Assembly (NCBI RefSeq): GCF_001542905.1 | Contig: NZ_LOAJ01000001.1 | Coordinates: forward strand, 2,294,001 to 2,358,000 | Direction of reading: 5' to 3' | From: Halorubrum aethiopicum | Lineage (GTDB): Archaea > Halobacteriota > Halobacteria > Halobacteriales > Haloferacaceae | DNA length: 64,000 nt | Shown: positions 34,515-43,483 of the stretch, piece after piece | Layout: each line of letters opens with the position of its first letter | Position numbering within the stretch: position 1 is the first letter of the stretch | The notes under the pieces: model-generated | Database searches by the model: none | What the model saw: the letters and a program-made list of their open reading frames with translations, nothing else | Told to the model about the DNA's origin: nothing | Position numbers and translations under genes: made by a program

Positions 34515-35684
34515 GTGAACATCGACGACCGGATCGAGCGGCGACTCGGATACGACACGGGAGCGGGCGTCTTCGTCGACTTCGACGCCGTCTCCCCGGT
34601 GTTCCACCTCGAGTCGCCGATCGGCCGCGGCCCGGCGCTCGAGCGTCTGCTCGACGCGTTCAGCCCGGCCTTCTCCGGCGCGTTGCCGCCGAGCACCTAC
34701 GTCCACGGCCCGAAGGGGAGCGGCAAGTCCGCGGTCGTCTCCGCGCTGTTCGACCGGCTCGCGACCCACAGCGGGCCGCCGCAGGCGATCCAGACGTCGA
34801 CGCGGGCGGTCGAGCCGACGCTTCCGGGGTTCGTCTACGTGGACGCCAGGCGGGCCTCGACCCGGTTCCGGCTCTATCACGACGCGCTGGCGGCCGTCGG
34901 CGACGAGACGGTGCCCGACCACGGCATCGGCACCGACGACCTCGCGGAGTCGCTCCGGGACGCGGTCCGCACGGGCCCCGACGTCGTGGTCGCGGTCGAC
35001 CACACCAACGAGCCGGAGACGCCGAGCGCGTCGACGGTCGTCGAGTGGCTCACCGACGTGAGCGGCCACATCGTGCCGGTGTGTCTCGGCCGGGAGCCGC
35101 CCGAGGAGATCGAGTGGGACCCCGACGAGTCAGTGGCGTTCTCGCGGTACCGCCGGCACGTGCTCGTCGAGCTGCTGACGAGCCGGTGTTCGACGGGGCT
35201 CGGCCGCGACGCGCTCAGCCACGACCAGGTCCGCGAGATCGGCGAGTGGGCCTCCGGCGACGCCCACGACGCGCTCGCCGCGATCGCCGGGGCCGCCATC
35301 CACGCCGAGCGCGACGGGGTCTCGACGATCCGGCCCGCGGACGTCGACGCGGGTATCGAGGAGGTCCCGAAGCCCTGCGTCACGCTGGGGCGCGTCCTCT
35401 CGCTCTCGGAGAGCCGCCGCCGCCTCCTCTACGAGCTCGTGACGCTGTCCGAGTCGGACCGGTCCTCGGTGAGCACCGCGACGGAGACGATCGCCTCCCG
35501 TCGGCGCGTCGACCTGTCGGCCTCGACGGTGCGGCGCGTGCTCTACGAGCTCGCCGACGCCGGGCTGCTCGATCGCGTGACCGTCCGGCGGAGCGACGGT
35601 AAGGGACGGCCGCCGAGCCGGCTCGTCCCGCGGTTCCCGACACACGTCTACCGCGAGCTGTTCGACCGGTCGGCGCGCGCCTGA
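34515..35684 (+). CDS. Orc1/Cdc6-like AAA protein with winged-helix domain
   Basis: The 389-residue protein has Walker A (GPKGSGKS) at residues 65-72. Where Walker B is expected the sequence is DVVVAVDHTNE, so the usual catalytic Glu after Asp is His. The C-terminal ~100 residues form a winged helix, with LSASTVRRVLYELADAGLLDRV. It resembles archaeal Orc1/Cdc6 initiators but is divergent. I found no origin-recognition repeats nearby, so a regulatory role is at least as likely. GTG 34515 was chosen because TTTTATCC lies about 27 nt upstream, and the domain begins soon after. Confidence 0.8.
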   Translation: MNIDDRIERRLGYDTGAGVFVDFDAVSPVFHLESPIGRGPALERLLDAFSPAFSGALPPSTYVHGPKGSGKSAVVSALFDRLATHSGPPQAIQTSTRAVEPTLPGFVYVDARRASTRFRLYHDALAAVGDETVPDHGIGTDDLAESLRDAVRTGPDVVVAVDHTNEPETPSASTVVEWLTDVSGHIVPVCLGREPPEEIEWDPDESVAFSRYRRHVLVELLTSRCSTGLGRDALSHDQVREIGEWASGDAHDALAAIAGAAIHAERDGVSTIRPADVDAGIEEVPKPCVTLGRVLSLSESRRRLLYELVTLSESDRSSVSTATETIASRRRVDLSASTVRRVLYELADAGLLDRVTVRRSDGKGRPPSRLVPRFPTHVYRELFDRSARA

Positions 35685-35758
35685 GCCGGCTCCCCGGTTG
35701 CTCTCCTTCTCCCTCGCCGAACGGAAGACAGTTGCCGCCGGCGACCCGGCGTGTCCAC

Positions 35759-36442
35759 ATGGTTCCGCCCCTCGCGCTCGACATCGACGGGACGCTGACG
35801 ACGCCGGACGGCCGCCTCGACGCTCGGGTCTTCGAGCTGTTGCCCGACTGGGAGGCCCCCGTGGCGCTCGCGACCGGCAAGGCGTTCCCGTACCCGGTGG
35901 CGCTCGCGGGGTTCCTCGGCCGCGACGCGACCGTGATCGCGGAGAACGGCGGGGTCGTCCACGTCGACGACGAGACGACGATCCTCGGGGACCCGGCGAC
36001 CGCGCGCGCCGTGGTCGAGACGTTCCTCGAGCGCGGCGGCGACCTGGGCTGGGGCGGGGACGAGACGGTGAACCGGTGGCGCGAGACGGAGGTGGCGGTC
36101 TCCGTCGACGCCGACGAGGCGCTGTTGCGCGAGGTCGCCGCGGCCGCGGGCGGCGTGGAGGTCGTCGACACCGGCTACGCGTTCCACGTCAAATCGCCGG
36201 ACGTGAGCAAGGGCGAGGGGCTCGTGCGGGTCGCCGAGGCGCTCGATCTCGACCCGGGCGAGTTCGTCGCGGTCGGCGACAGCGAGAACGACGTCTCGAC
36301 GTTCGAGGTCGCCGGCGACTCCTACGCCGTCGCCAACGCGGACGAGGCGGCGACCGCGGCCGCCGACGTCGTCCTCGAGGCGGGATACATGGACGGTACC
36401 GCGGCAGTTCTGGAGGCCCTGCGGGCGGGTCGAGAGCCGTGA
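35759..36442 (+). CDS. Phosphoglycolate phosphatase (archaeal HAD type)
   Basis: The 227-residue HAD-superfamily enzyme has the catalytic DIDGTLT at its N-terminus, ALATGKAFPYP as motif II, KGEGLVRVAE with the motif III lysine, and VGDSENDVSTF as motif IV. A C2-type cap lies in the middle. Archaeal members dephosphorylate 2-phosphoglycolate. ATG 35759 was preferred because it puts the catalytic motif 10 residues in. It is convergent with the RNase P gene. Confidence 0.9.
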   Translation: MVPPLALDIDGTLTTPDGRLDARVFELLPDWEAPVALATGKAFPYPVALAGFLGRDATVIAENGGVVHVDDETTILGDPATARAVVETFLERGGDLGWGGDETVNRWRETEVAVSVDADEALLREVAAAAGGVEVVDTGYAFHVKSPDVSKGEGLVRVAEALDLDPGEFVAVGDSENDVSTFEVAGDSYAVANADEAATAAADVVLEAGYMDGTAAVLEALRAGREP

Positions 36443-36449
36443 TCGCCGG

Positions 36450-36728
36450 TCAGTGGTAGGGGTACCGCCCGGTCGCGCCGCACTCGCGACAGCGGACGAC
36501 GACCCGTCCGGGACCGAGCCGGACCCGGCTCGTCTTCCCCGGTCGGAGGTACACGTCGCAGTCGTCGCAGGTCTTCCGCTCGAACTCGCGGGGGACGCCA
36601 CAGCGGTTCCGCTCGGCGATCCGCCTCGCCAGACGGACGTACTCCCGGGCGCGGTCGTACTCGTCGTCGACGACCGCCTCGCGGGCGAGCCCGAACAGCC
36701 GCTCGATCCGTTCCTCGGGGATCCCCAT
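36450..36728 (-). CDS. rnp4: Ribonuclease P protein component 4 (Rpp21 homologue)
   Basis: RNase P matures the 5' ends of tRNAs; Rnp4 is the Rpp21 homologue that works with other protein subunits on the RNA. The 92-residue protein begins with two Arg-rich helices (IPEERIERLFGLAREAV, then YVRLARRIAERNRCG). A zinc ribbon follows, CDDCDVYLRP and CRECGATG. ATG 36728 gives the usual family length; an upstream ATG at 36749 would add seven basic residues. It is divergent from the Trm112-like gene. Confidence 0.88.
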   Translation of the reverse strand: MGIPEERIERLFGLAREAVVDDEYDRAREYVRLARRIAERNRCGVPREFERKTCDDCDVYLRPGKTSRVRLGPGRVVVRCRECGATGRYPYH

Positions 36729-36908
36729 GCGCTTCCGGTGTCCCCGCATCGCAAAGGCGTTGTCGTCCGCGACCGAAGCCGGAGTCGTCCGGAGCCGTCC
36801 AAAGCCGTCTAGAGCCGTCCGGAACCGGATCCGCCGGATCGGGGCCTTTCGGTCGATCCGCTCCACCGACCCGCATCCTTTTTGAACGGTCCACGCCAAC
36901 CCGCCTCC

Positions 36909-37112
36909 ATGAAGGAATCCCTGATGGACGTGATCTGCTGTCCGCTCGACAAGGCCGACCTCGAACTCGACGTCGACGAGCGGGACGACGAGGAGATCCT
37001 GGAGGGGACGCTCACGTGTACCGAGTGCGACGAGGTCTACCCGATCGAGGACGGGATCCCGAACCTCCTCCCGCCGGACATGCGCGAGGAGGAGGAAGAA
37101 GCGGCGGCCTGA
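36909..37112 (+). CDS. Trm112-like zinc-ribbon protein
   Basis: The 67-residue protein begins MKESLMDVICCPLDKADLEL and has CTECDEVYPIEDGIPNLLP, the Trm112/UPF0434 fold. In archaea Trm112 activates several methyltransferases that modify tRNA and translation factors. The first Cys pair is CCP. The last residues are an acidic, Ala-ended tail whose coding DNA lies in a tandem repeat. The gene is divergent from rnp4; a T-tract at 36878-36883 may serve as its promoter. Confidence 0.9.
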   Translation: MKESLMDVICCPLDKADLELDVDERDDEEILEGTLTCTECDEVYPIEDGIPNLLPPDMREEEEEAAA

Positions 37113-37143
37113 AGAAGCGGCGGCCTGAAGCAGGCGGCGGCCT
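37095..37143 (+). repeat. 16-bp tandem repeat across the Trm112-like stop codon
   Basis: GAAGAAGCGGCGGCCT occurs at 37095-37110 and 37111-37126, with a 17-bp variant at 37127-37143. The first unit contains the last codons and part of the stop codon. Copies are therefore duplicates of the gene end. Confidence 0.85.
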
Positions 37144-37332
37144 GAGCCGGGATACTCGCGGGTATCGGTGGATCCAAGACCGTCCTCTCGTTCCCTCGGA
37201 CGGGGGGATCCCGTGGAACACGACGGGAGTTCACTTCGGCATCGGGGAGGTGAACGGTCGAGTAGAATCCGCTTGCTAGTTGTACGGGTGTTTCGTGAGA
37301 GAATCAGATGGATAGAGGCGGATCGTTGCTGA

Positions 37333-37571
37333 CGCGGTGAACACTCACAAAGCCCCAGTCGCGAGGAGGCCGTACGCTCGTTGTGCTCCTCGCTCAGTCA
37401 CTTCGTTCCTTCGCTGCGGTGCTTTCGTCGCCTACGGCCTCCTCGCGACTGCCCCTTTGAGTCCCACCCGCACAGCACAGCCCCGCACCTCACGCCTCCC
37501 CAGCCTCGCCACTCGCGCTTTTCAAGCGCTCGTGGCGTCCCTCGCGGGCTCCTCGCGAGCCGATGGCTCGC
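37333..37571 (+). repeat. Dispersed intergenic repeat, copy B
   Basis: The 491-nt gap between the Trm112-like gene's repeat and the thioredoxin gene has no supported gene. Its central part matches copy A block by block: AAAGCCCCAGTCGCGAGG, TTGTGCTCCTC, GACTGCCCCTTTGAGTCC and CGCACCTCACGCCTCCCCAG. Two hairpins with three-base loops follow at 37515-37529 (GCGCTT-TTC-AAGCGC) and 37555-37571 (GCGAGCC-GAT-GGCTCGC). The long open frame that covers it matches the equally unsupported frame in copy A and should not be annotated. In 37144-37332 I see nothing. Confidence 0.8.
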
Positions 37572-37634
37572 TCGGAGGCGCGCCACCGCACCGGCGATCG
37601 CTCACTCCTTCGCCCGTAGTGACCGATCGATCGA

Positions 37635-38018
37635 CTACGCCGTCGCCTCGACGTCCGCGAGGTCGCGGGCGAGCGCCTCGGCGATGGAGACGTCCGCGTC
37701 CTCGACGAATCGCGCGAGTTCCTCGCCGTCGGCGTCCTCGACGACGACGGTCGGGATCAGTTCGATCCCGTACTCCTCGACGCCGGGACCCTCCTTGCCG
37801 TTCGGTCCCTTCGTCACCGGGAACGCCTCGATCCGGTCGTCGGGCACGCCGGCGGCCGCGAGCGCGGCTCCGAACGCCGGAAGCTGCCGTTGACAGTCGC
37901 CACACCAGTCGCCGCCCCACACCTTGAACCGGTAGCCGTCGGCCGCGAGCGCGTCCAGTACCGCCTCGTCGAGCCCCTCCGCGTCCGCGTCGCCGGGCGA
38001 GAGCGTTTCGAGCGTCAT
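37635..38018 (-). CDS. Thioredoxin-family protein
   Basis: The 127-residue protein has the active-site WCGDC near residue 36, preceded by FKVWGGD, and the cis-Pro segment LIPTVVV near residue 90. It should reduce disulfides or transfer electrons in the cytoplasm; there is no signal. ATG 38018 was chosen because the domain begins soon after. The frameshifted nitric oxide reductase gene is divergent from it. Confidence 0.9.
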   Translation of the reverse strand: MTLETLSPGDADAEGLDEAVLDALAADGYRFKVWGGDWCGDCQRQLPAFGAALAAAGVPDDRIEAFPVTKGPNGKEGPGVEEYGIELIPTVVVEDADGEELARFVEDADVSIAEALARDLADVEATA

Positions 38019-38170
38019 GTCCCGCCGTACGTCGCCGAGGCTTGTAAACGGCGCGTCGGTGGCAACCGGTCGCATCCCCGTCAGCGACCTCCCGTCTCCC
38101 ACCGAGCGGGAACCCGGTCGAACATGTTGCCGCCAAGGTGATTGTCGGAGCGGAGACGATCCCCGGCCGT

Positions 38171-40458
38171 ATGCGACTCACACGCGAGACCATCGCGAAA
38201 GTCATCGTCGCGGCGTTCCTGTTGAACCTCGTCGTCATGGGTGCCGGCGCGTGGTTCGCCTACCAGGAGGCCCCGCCGATCCCCGAGGAGGTGGTCGGTC
38301 CCGACGGCGAGACGGTCGTCACCGACGAGGGGATACAGGACGGCAAAGCGGCGTTCCAGCAGTACGGACTGATGAACCACGGGTCGATCCTCGGCAACGG
38401 GGCCTACTACGGCGAGGACTACACCGCCGAGACCCTGGAGCTGAAGGCCCAACACATGCGCGAGTACTACGCCGACGCCGAGTACGGCGCGGCGTACGAC
38501 GAACTCGATTCGGGCGACCGGGCGCGCGTCGACGCGCTCGTCCGCGAGGAGCTCGACGCAGCCCACGACGGCGGCGAGGTCGTCGAGTACTCCGCGGCGG
38601 AGGCGTACGCCCACGAGCAGGTGCGGGAGACGTACGTGGCCCGGTACCACGACGGCGACCACGCCCGCGGCGTGCCGGAGGGGATGATCGAGTCCTCGGC
38701 GGAGGCGGAGTCGTTCGCGGACTTCGCGCTCTGGACCGCCTGGTTCTCCCACACCGACCGCCCCGGAAGCGACAACTCCTACACCAACGAGTGGCCCTAC
38801 TCGCCCGCCGCCGGCAACGACGCCACCGGCGCGGCGATGATCTGGAGCGTCGTCGCGATGGTGCTTCTCGTCGGCGCGGCCGGCGCGGCGATCCTGCTGT
38901 ACAAGTCGGTGAAGCTCCCGGAACCGAGCGCGGAGGGGATCGCGGTTCCCGAACCCGGCGACGTGAGCGTCTTCCCGAGCCAGCGCGCCGCGCTCCGGTT
39001 CGTGCCCGTGGCCGCCGGGCTGTTCCTCGCGCAGGTCCTCCTCGGCGGTCTGCTGGCGCACTTCTACATCGAGCGAGCCGGCTTCTTCGGGATCGAGCGG
39101 ATCCTCGGCGTCCACGTCCTCCAGCTCCTCCCCTTCTCCATCGCGAAGACGTGGCACATCGATCTGGGGATCCTCTGGATCGCCTCCACGTGGCTCGGCG
39201 CCGGGCTCTTCCTCCCGCCGCTTCTCACCGGCCACGAGCCGAAGCGTCAGGGGACGTACGTGAACGTCCTGCTCGGCGCGCTCGTCGTCGTCGTGGTCGG
39301 CGGCATGGGCGGGATCTGGCTCGGCGCGAACGGCTACCTCCCCGGCGAGCTCTGGTGGCTGCTCGGCAACGAGGGGCTCGAGTACCTCGAGGTCGGGAAG
39401 GTGTGGCAGGGCGGCCTGCTCGTCGGCTTCCTCCTGTGGGCCGTCCTCGCGGTCCGCGGGCTGAAACCGCTGCTCGACCGCGAGCCGGTCTACGGGCTCG
39501 CGCACATGATCCTCTACGCCGGCGGCTCGATCACCCTGCTCTTCGTCGCCGGGTTCATGTTCACGCCGACGACGAACATCGCCGTCACGGAGTTCTGGCG
39601 GTGGTGGGTCGTCCACATGTGGGTCGAGGGGCCTTCGAGTTCTTCATCGTCGCGATCATCGGGCTCACCCTGGTGTCGATGAACCTCCTCACGCGCCGCA
39701 GCGCCGAGAAGGCCGTCATGCTCCAGGCGCTCCTGGTGATGGGAACCGGCGTCATCGGCGTCTCACACCACTACTGGTGGATCGGGATGCCCGACTACTG
39801 GGTGCCGATCGGCAGCGTCTTCTCCACGCTCGAGCTGCTTCCCCTGATCTTCATTCTCTACGAGGCCATCGGCCAGTACCGGGCGATGGGCGAGGCGGGC
39901 TTCCCGTATACGATCCCCTTCATGTTCATCGTCGCCAGCGGGGTCTGGAACTTCGTCGGCGCGGGCGTGCTCGGCTTCTTCATCAACCTCCCGCTCGTCA
40001 ACTACTACGAGCACGGGACCTACCTCACCGTGGGCCACGCGCACGCCGCGATGTTCGGCGCGTTCGGCTTCCTCGCGCTCGGGATGGTCGCGTACATGCT
40101 CCAGCTCTCAATCGACCCCGACCGCTGGGACCCCTCGTGGCTCCGCGCGTCGTTCTGGTGTTGGAACGTCGGGCTCGCGCTCATGGTGTTCGTCTCCGTG
40201 CTCCCCGTCGGCTTCCTCCAGCTCGACGTCGCGTTCACGGAGGGGTACGCGGCCGCCCGGAGCCTCGCGTTCTACGAGCGCCCGCTGGTCCAGACGCTGT
40301 TCTGGGCCAGACTGCCGGGCGACACGCTGATCATCGCGGGGACCGCGATCTACGCCGCCGACCTGGTCCGAAAGCGGTTCGTCCTCCGGCGCTCCGAGGA
40401 CGACCCCGCGGTCGACGACATGGCGGTCGCGGAGGGTATCGTCGGCGACGACGACTGA
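38171..40458 (+). pseudogene. norB: Nitric oxide reductase large subunit (quinol type), frameshifted
   Basis: NorB reduces NO to N2O at a haem-iron site in the membrane. The first ~480 residues have the qNOR-type extracellular domain with FQQYGLMNHGSILGNGAYYG, then HVLQLLPFSIAKTWH. At HMWVEG the frame changes; the rest continues one frame over with FEFFIVAIIGL, VSHHYWWIGMPDYW (the metal-binding His pair) and HAHAAMFGAFGFLALG. One extra G in the run 39628-39631 would fuse the two parts into 763 residues. All ligands survive, so loss of function rests on one base. No clear TATA element; an 8-bp palindrome AACATGTT at 38121-38128 is a possible regulator site. Confidence 0.9.
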
Positions 40459-40553
40459 CGCCTCCCGGCCGGCTCCCGTCGGCGGGCCGGTCCGACCCCG
40501 TCGCTTGCCGCAGTCCGTCGGGCATTTGAGTCGCCGGCGTCTCCGTCGATCCG

Positions 40554-41468
40554 ATGGACGAGGACATCCTGGAGGGGCTCGGATCGCCGCTGGTCCGAGT
40601 GGATTCGCCGCCGGGAACGACGGTCGCCGCGAAGGTCGAGTCGCGCAATCCGGGCGGTTCCGCGAAGGACCGCCCGGCGCTGTACATGATCGAGGCCGCG
40701 GAGCGGGACGGCGAACTCGAATCGGGAGACGGCATCGTCGAGCCCACCTCGGGCAACACGGGCATCGGCATGGCGATGGTCGGCGCGGTGAAGGGGTACG
40801 ACGTGAGGCTCGTGATCCCCGAGGGGAAGTCGGTCGAGCGCCGTCGACTGATGCGGGCGTACGGCGCGACCGTCGAGGTCGTCGACGGCGACATCTCCGC
40901 GGCGAAGGCCCGCGCCGACGAGCTCGAACGCGAGGAGGGGATGGTCCAGCTCCGCCAGTTCGAGAACCCCGCGAACCCGCGGGCCCACTACGAGACGACC
41001 GGTCCGGAGGTGCTCGAGCAGGTCGGCGACCGCACCGTCGACGCGTTCGTCGCCGGCGTCGGCACCGGCGGGACGCTCTCGGGGATCGGCCGGCGCCTGC
41101 GCGAGGCGTTCCCCGAGGTGCGGATCGACGCGGTCGAGCCGGCCGGCAGCGCCGTGCTCTCCGGCGAGGCGGTGACCGGCGACGACTTCCAGGGGATGGG
41201 TCCCGGCTTCGTCGCGGAGAACCTCGACCGCGAGCTGATCGACGACGTCCACGTCGTCGACCTCGAGGCGGCCGAAGCCGAGTGTCGCCGACTGGCGCGC
41301 GAGGAGGGGATCCTCGTCGGGCAGTCCTCCGGCGCGTCGAACCTCGCCGCGAAGGACGTCGCCGAGGAGCTCCGCGAGTCCGGGGCCTACGCGGGCGAGG
41401 AGCCGCTCGTGGTCACCGTCTTCTGGGACAGCGGCGAGCGCTACCTCACCGCCGGGACGTTCGATTGA
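40554..41468 (+). CDS. cysK: Cysteine synthase (PLP-dependent)
   Basis: The 304-residue enzyme makes cysteine from O-acetylserine or a related donor and sulfide. The PLP lysine lies in NPGGSAKDRPA; PTSGNTGIGMAM binds the substrate and GVGTGGTLSGIGRRL the cofactor phosphate. SSGASN near the C-terminus is a further family mark. CysK and CysM cannot be separated with certainty. ATG 40554 was used; it is the first residue of the domain. The gene is separated by about 95 nt from the nitric oxide reductase gene. Confidence 0.92.
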   Translation: MDEDILEGLGSPLVRVDSPPGTTVAAKVESRNPGGSAKDRPALYMIEAAERDGELESGDGIVEPTSGNTGIGMAMVGAVKGYDVRLVIPEGKSVERRRLMRAYGATVEVVDGDISAAKARADELEREEGMVQLRQFENPANPRAHYETTGPEVLEQVGDRTVDAFVAGVGTGGTLSGIGRRLREAFPEVRIDAVEPAGSAVLSGEAVTGDDFQGMGPGFVAENLDRELIDDVHVVDLEAAEAECRRLAREEGILVGQSSGASNLAAKDVAEELRESGAYAGEEPLVVTVFWDSGERYLTAGTFD

Positions 41469-41483
41469 CGGTCCGTCCGAGTC

Positions 41484-42194
41484 TCACTCCAACAGGATCG
41501 AAAAGCCCCACCGCGCCGACGACTCCGGCTCCGCGTCGCTCCCGACGACCGAGAGGGTGGTCTCGAACCGGTACTCGCCGACCGGGAGACAGCCGTCCGC
41601 CTCGGGCGTGGCGTAGAGGTCGACCGGGCGCTCGCTCGACTCGCCGGCACCGATCTCGAACGTCCGGTACTCCTCGGTCGTGGCGATCCCCTCCTCGAGC
41701 CGCCAGCAGTCGGGCTCCGCGGGGTAGTCGCCGTCCGCCGGGAGCAGCACGAGGAACCCGTCGTCGTCGGCGACGTACTCGAAGTGAACGGCTCGGCCCT
41801 CGCCGACCCTGACGGGCTCCTCGCCCGCGTTCGACAGCGTCGTCCGGAGGCGGGGCGGGTGGTCCTCCGTGGCCGCCTCGCGGACGACCTCGACGGACGG
41901 CTCGATCGGGAGGTCGACGTCGTCGTCGACGGAGACGAGCGTGACGCCCGGACCGCCCGTCCCCGAGGGCCGCGTCCCGCCGGAGTCGTCGCCGTCGTCG
42001 GAGCCCGGAAGGTCGTCCGATCCGTCGCCGTCGCTCCCGTCACCACCGTTGCTCCCGTCACCACCGTCGCTCGGCCGACCGACGCAGCCGGCGAGTCCGC
42101 CCAGCGCGACGCAGCCGAGCCCCCCGAGTCCGCCGACGCCGCGAAGGTAGCGTCGCCTCGTCGGGGTTTCGAGCCCCGACATACGCCGAGTCAT
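41484..42194 (-). CDS. Tat-exported lipoprotein of unknown function
   Basis: The 236-residue product has a twin-arginine signal (TRRRYLRGVG) followed by a hydrophobic stretch and the lipobox LAGC. A Gly/Ser/Asp linker of about 40 residues leads to a beta-rich domain. It is likely lipid-anchored on the outside of the cell. The ATG at 42194 was chosen because GGGATATCTC is centred about 28 nt upstream; the ATG at 42182 would also give a valid signal. I do not recognise the domain. Confidence 0.82.
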   Translation of the reverse strand: MTRRMSGLETPTRRRYLRGVGGLGGLGCVALGGLAGCVGRPSDGGDGSNGGDGSDGDGSDDLPGSDDGDDSGGTRPSGTGGPGVTLVSVDDDVDLPIEPSVEVVREAATEDHPPRLRTTLSNAGEEPVRVGEGRAVHFEYVADDDGFLVLLPADGDYPAEPDCWRLEEGIATTEEYRTFEIGAGESSERPVDLYATPEADGCLPVGEYRFETTLSVVGSDAEPESSARWGFSILLE

Positions 42195-42206
42195 ACCGTC
42201 GGTATG
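42192..42206. promoter_or_regulatory. Palindrome overlapping the lipoprotein start codon
   Basis: CATACCG-T-CGGTATG is a perfect inverted repeat that includes the start codon at 42194. It could be an operator or chance. Confidence 0.3.
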
Positions 42207-42301
42207 GCGCGGCCGGGAGATATCCCTGTCGGCGGATCGGGTGTGTGAATTGCTCGCATAGCCGCTTCGATCTTTACTCGGTCGGGAACGGAGAGGGAGT
42301 C

Positions 42302-43483
42302 ATGGAACGCACGCGTCGCTCGACGATCGGGTCCCTCGCCGCCCTCGGAGCCGCCGGACTCGCGGGCTGTCTGGACGAGGGGATCGTCGGCTCCGTCGGG
42401 GAACGGGACGGCGAGGGCGACGCCGCCGAGGGGGACGGCTCCGCCGAGGGGGACGCTCCGGGCGAAGGGCGCGGGCCGCCGACCGCGGACGGCTCCCGTC
42501 ACCTGGCGTACGACCTCGACGCCCTGCTCGAGGAGTCGCTGAGCGGGGGCGTCGGTCAGGACGGGATCCCGTCGATCGACGACCCCGCGTTCGCCCCGAT
42601 CGGGGAGACGAGCCTCGTCGCCGACGCGCCCGTCTTCGGCGTCGTCCGCGGCGGCGAGGCGAAGGCGTACCCCCAACACGTGCTCGTCCACCACGAGATC
42701 GTCAACGACACCGTCGGCGGCGACCGCGTCGCCGTGACGTACTGTCCGCTGACCGGCACCGCACAGGGGTTCGAGCGCGGCGAGACCACCTTCGGCGTCT
42801 CCGGACGGCTGGTCAACTCGAACCTGATCATGTACGACCGGGCGACGGAGAGCTGGTGGCCCCAGATGCTCGCCACGGCGATCGACGGCCCGATGCGCGG
42901 CGAGACCCTCCGCGAGTTCCGGGTCGTCTGGACGACCGTCGGCGAGTGGCGCGCGGCGCACCCGGACTCGCGGATCTTGACCGACGACACGGGATACGTC
43001 CGACGGTACGAGAACGATCCGTACGGGCTCTACGCGCCTCTCGGCGGGTACTACGCCAGCGAGGGGACGCTGTTCCCCGCGCTCTCGGACCCCGAGGAGG
43101 GGCACCCCAAGTCGGTCGTGATCGGCGCGCGAACCGCCGGCGGCGCGGTCGCGTTCGACAAGGAGACGCTGCTCGCGGAGCGGGTTCTCTCGGGGACGCT
43201 CCGGCCGAGCGGCGAGGCCGCGGTCGCCGTCGCGGACCCGGCGCTGTCGACGGCGTACGTGTACCTGAACCCGGAGGGCGCGGCCGTGGAGCCCGACGGG
43301 GACGGCTACCGCGTCGAGGGGAACGACGCCGGGGGCGCGGTGGGGAGCGAGGGCGGTGTCGACGCCGACGACCTCTCGCTCGAACGGGTCCTCGCGTTCG
43401 ACGCGATGTGGTTCGCGTGGGCGGGCTTTCATCCCGACACGGGCTTCGCCGGCGAGCACACCGGGGCCGGGTATGGCCGCTGA
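42302..43483 (+). CDS. DUF3179-domain exported protein
   Basis: The 393-residue protein starts with a signal ending in the lipobox LAGCLDEG. An acidic linker is followed by the DUF3179 domain: FGVVRGGEAKAYPQHVLVHHEIVND, VTYCPLTGTAQGF, and WPQMLATAIDGP. Such proteins are exported and have no proven function. The domain has a single conserved Cys (YCPL). ATG 42302 was chosen to match the signal. The membrane-protein gene overlaps its end by 11 nt. Confidence 0.88.
   Translation: MERTRRSTIGSLAALGAAGLAGCLDEGIVGSVGERDGEGDAAEGDGSAEGDAPGEGRGPPTADGSRHLAYDLDALLEESLSGGVGQDGIPSIDDPAFAPIGETSLVADAPVFGVVRGGEAKAYPQHVLVHHEIVNDTVGGDRVAVTYCPLTGTAQGFERGETTFGVSGRLVNSNLIMYDRATESWWPQMLATAIDGPMRGETLREFRVVWTTVGEWRAAHPDSRILTDDTGYVRRYENDPYGLYAPLGGYYASEGTLFPALSDPEEGHPKSVVIGARTAGGAVAFDKETLLAERVLSGTLRPSGEAAVAVADPALSTAYVYLNPEGAAVEPDGDGYRVEGNDAGGAVGSEGGVDADDLSLERVLAFDAMWFAWAGFHPDTGFAGEHTGAGYGR

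Noticed and set aside
34440-34520. Possible replication origin next to the Orc1/Cdc6-like gene
   Set aside because: No ORB-like repeats or long AT-rich unwinding stretch were seen on either side of the gene.
37337-37927. 196-residue open frame starting MNTHKAPVAR
   Set aside because: It covers dispersed repeat copy B and runs into the thioredoxin gene in antisense. A similar frame in copy A (71-265) is shared by repeat sequence and not by coding constraint.
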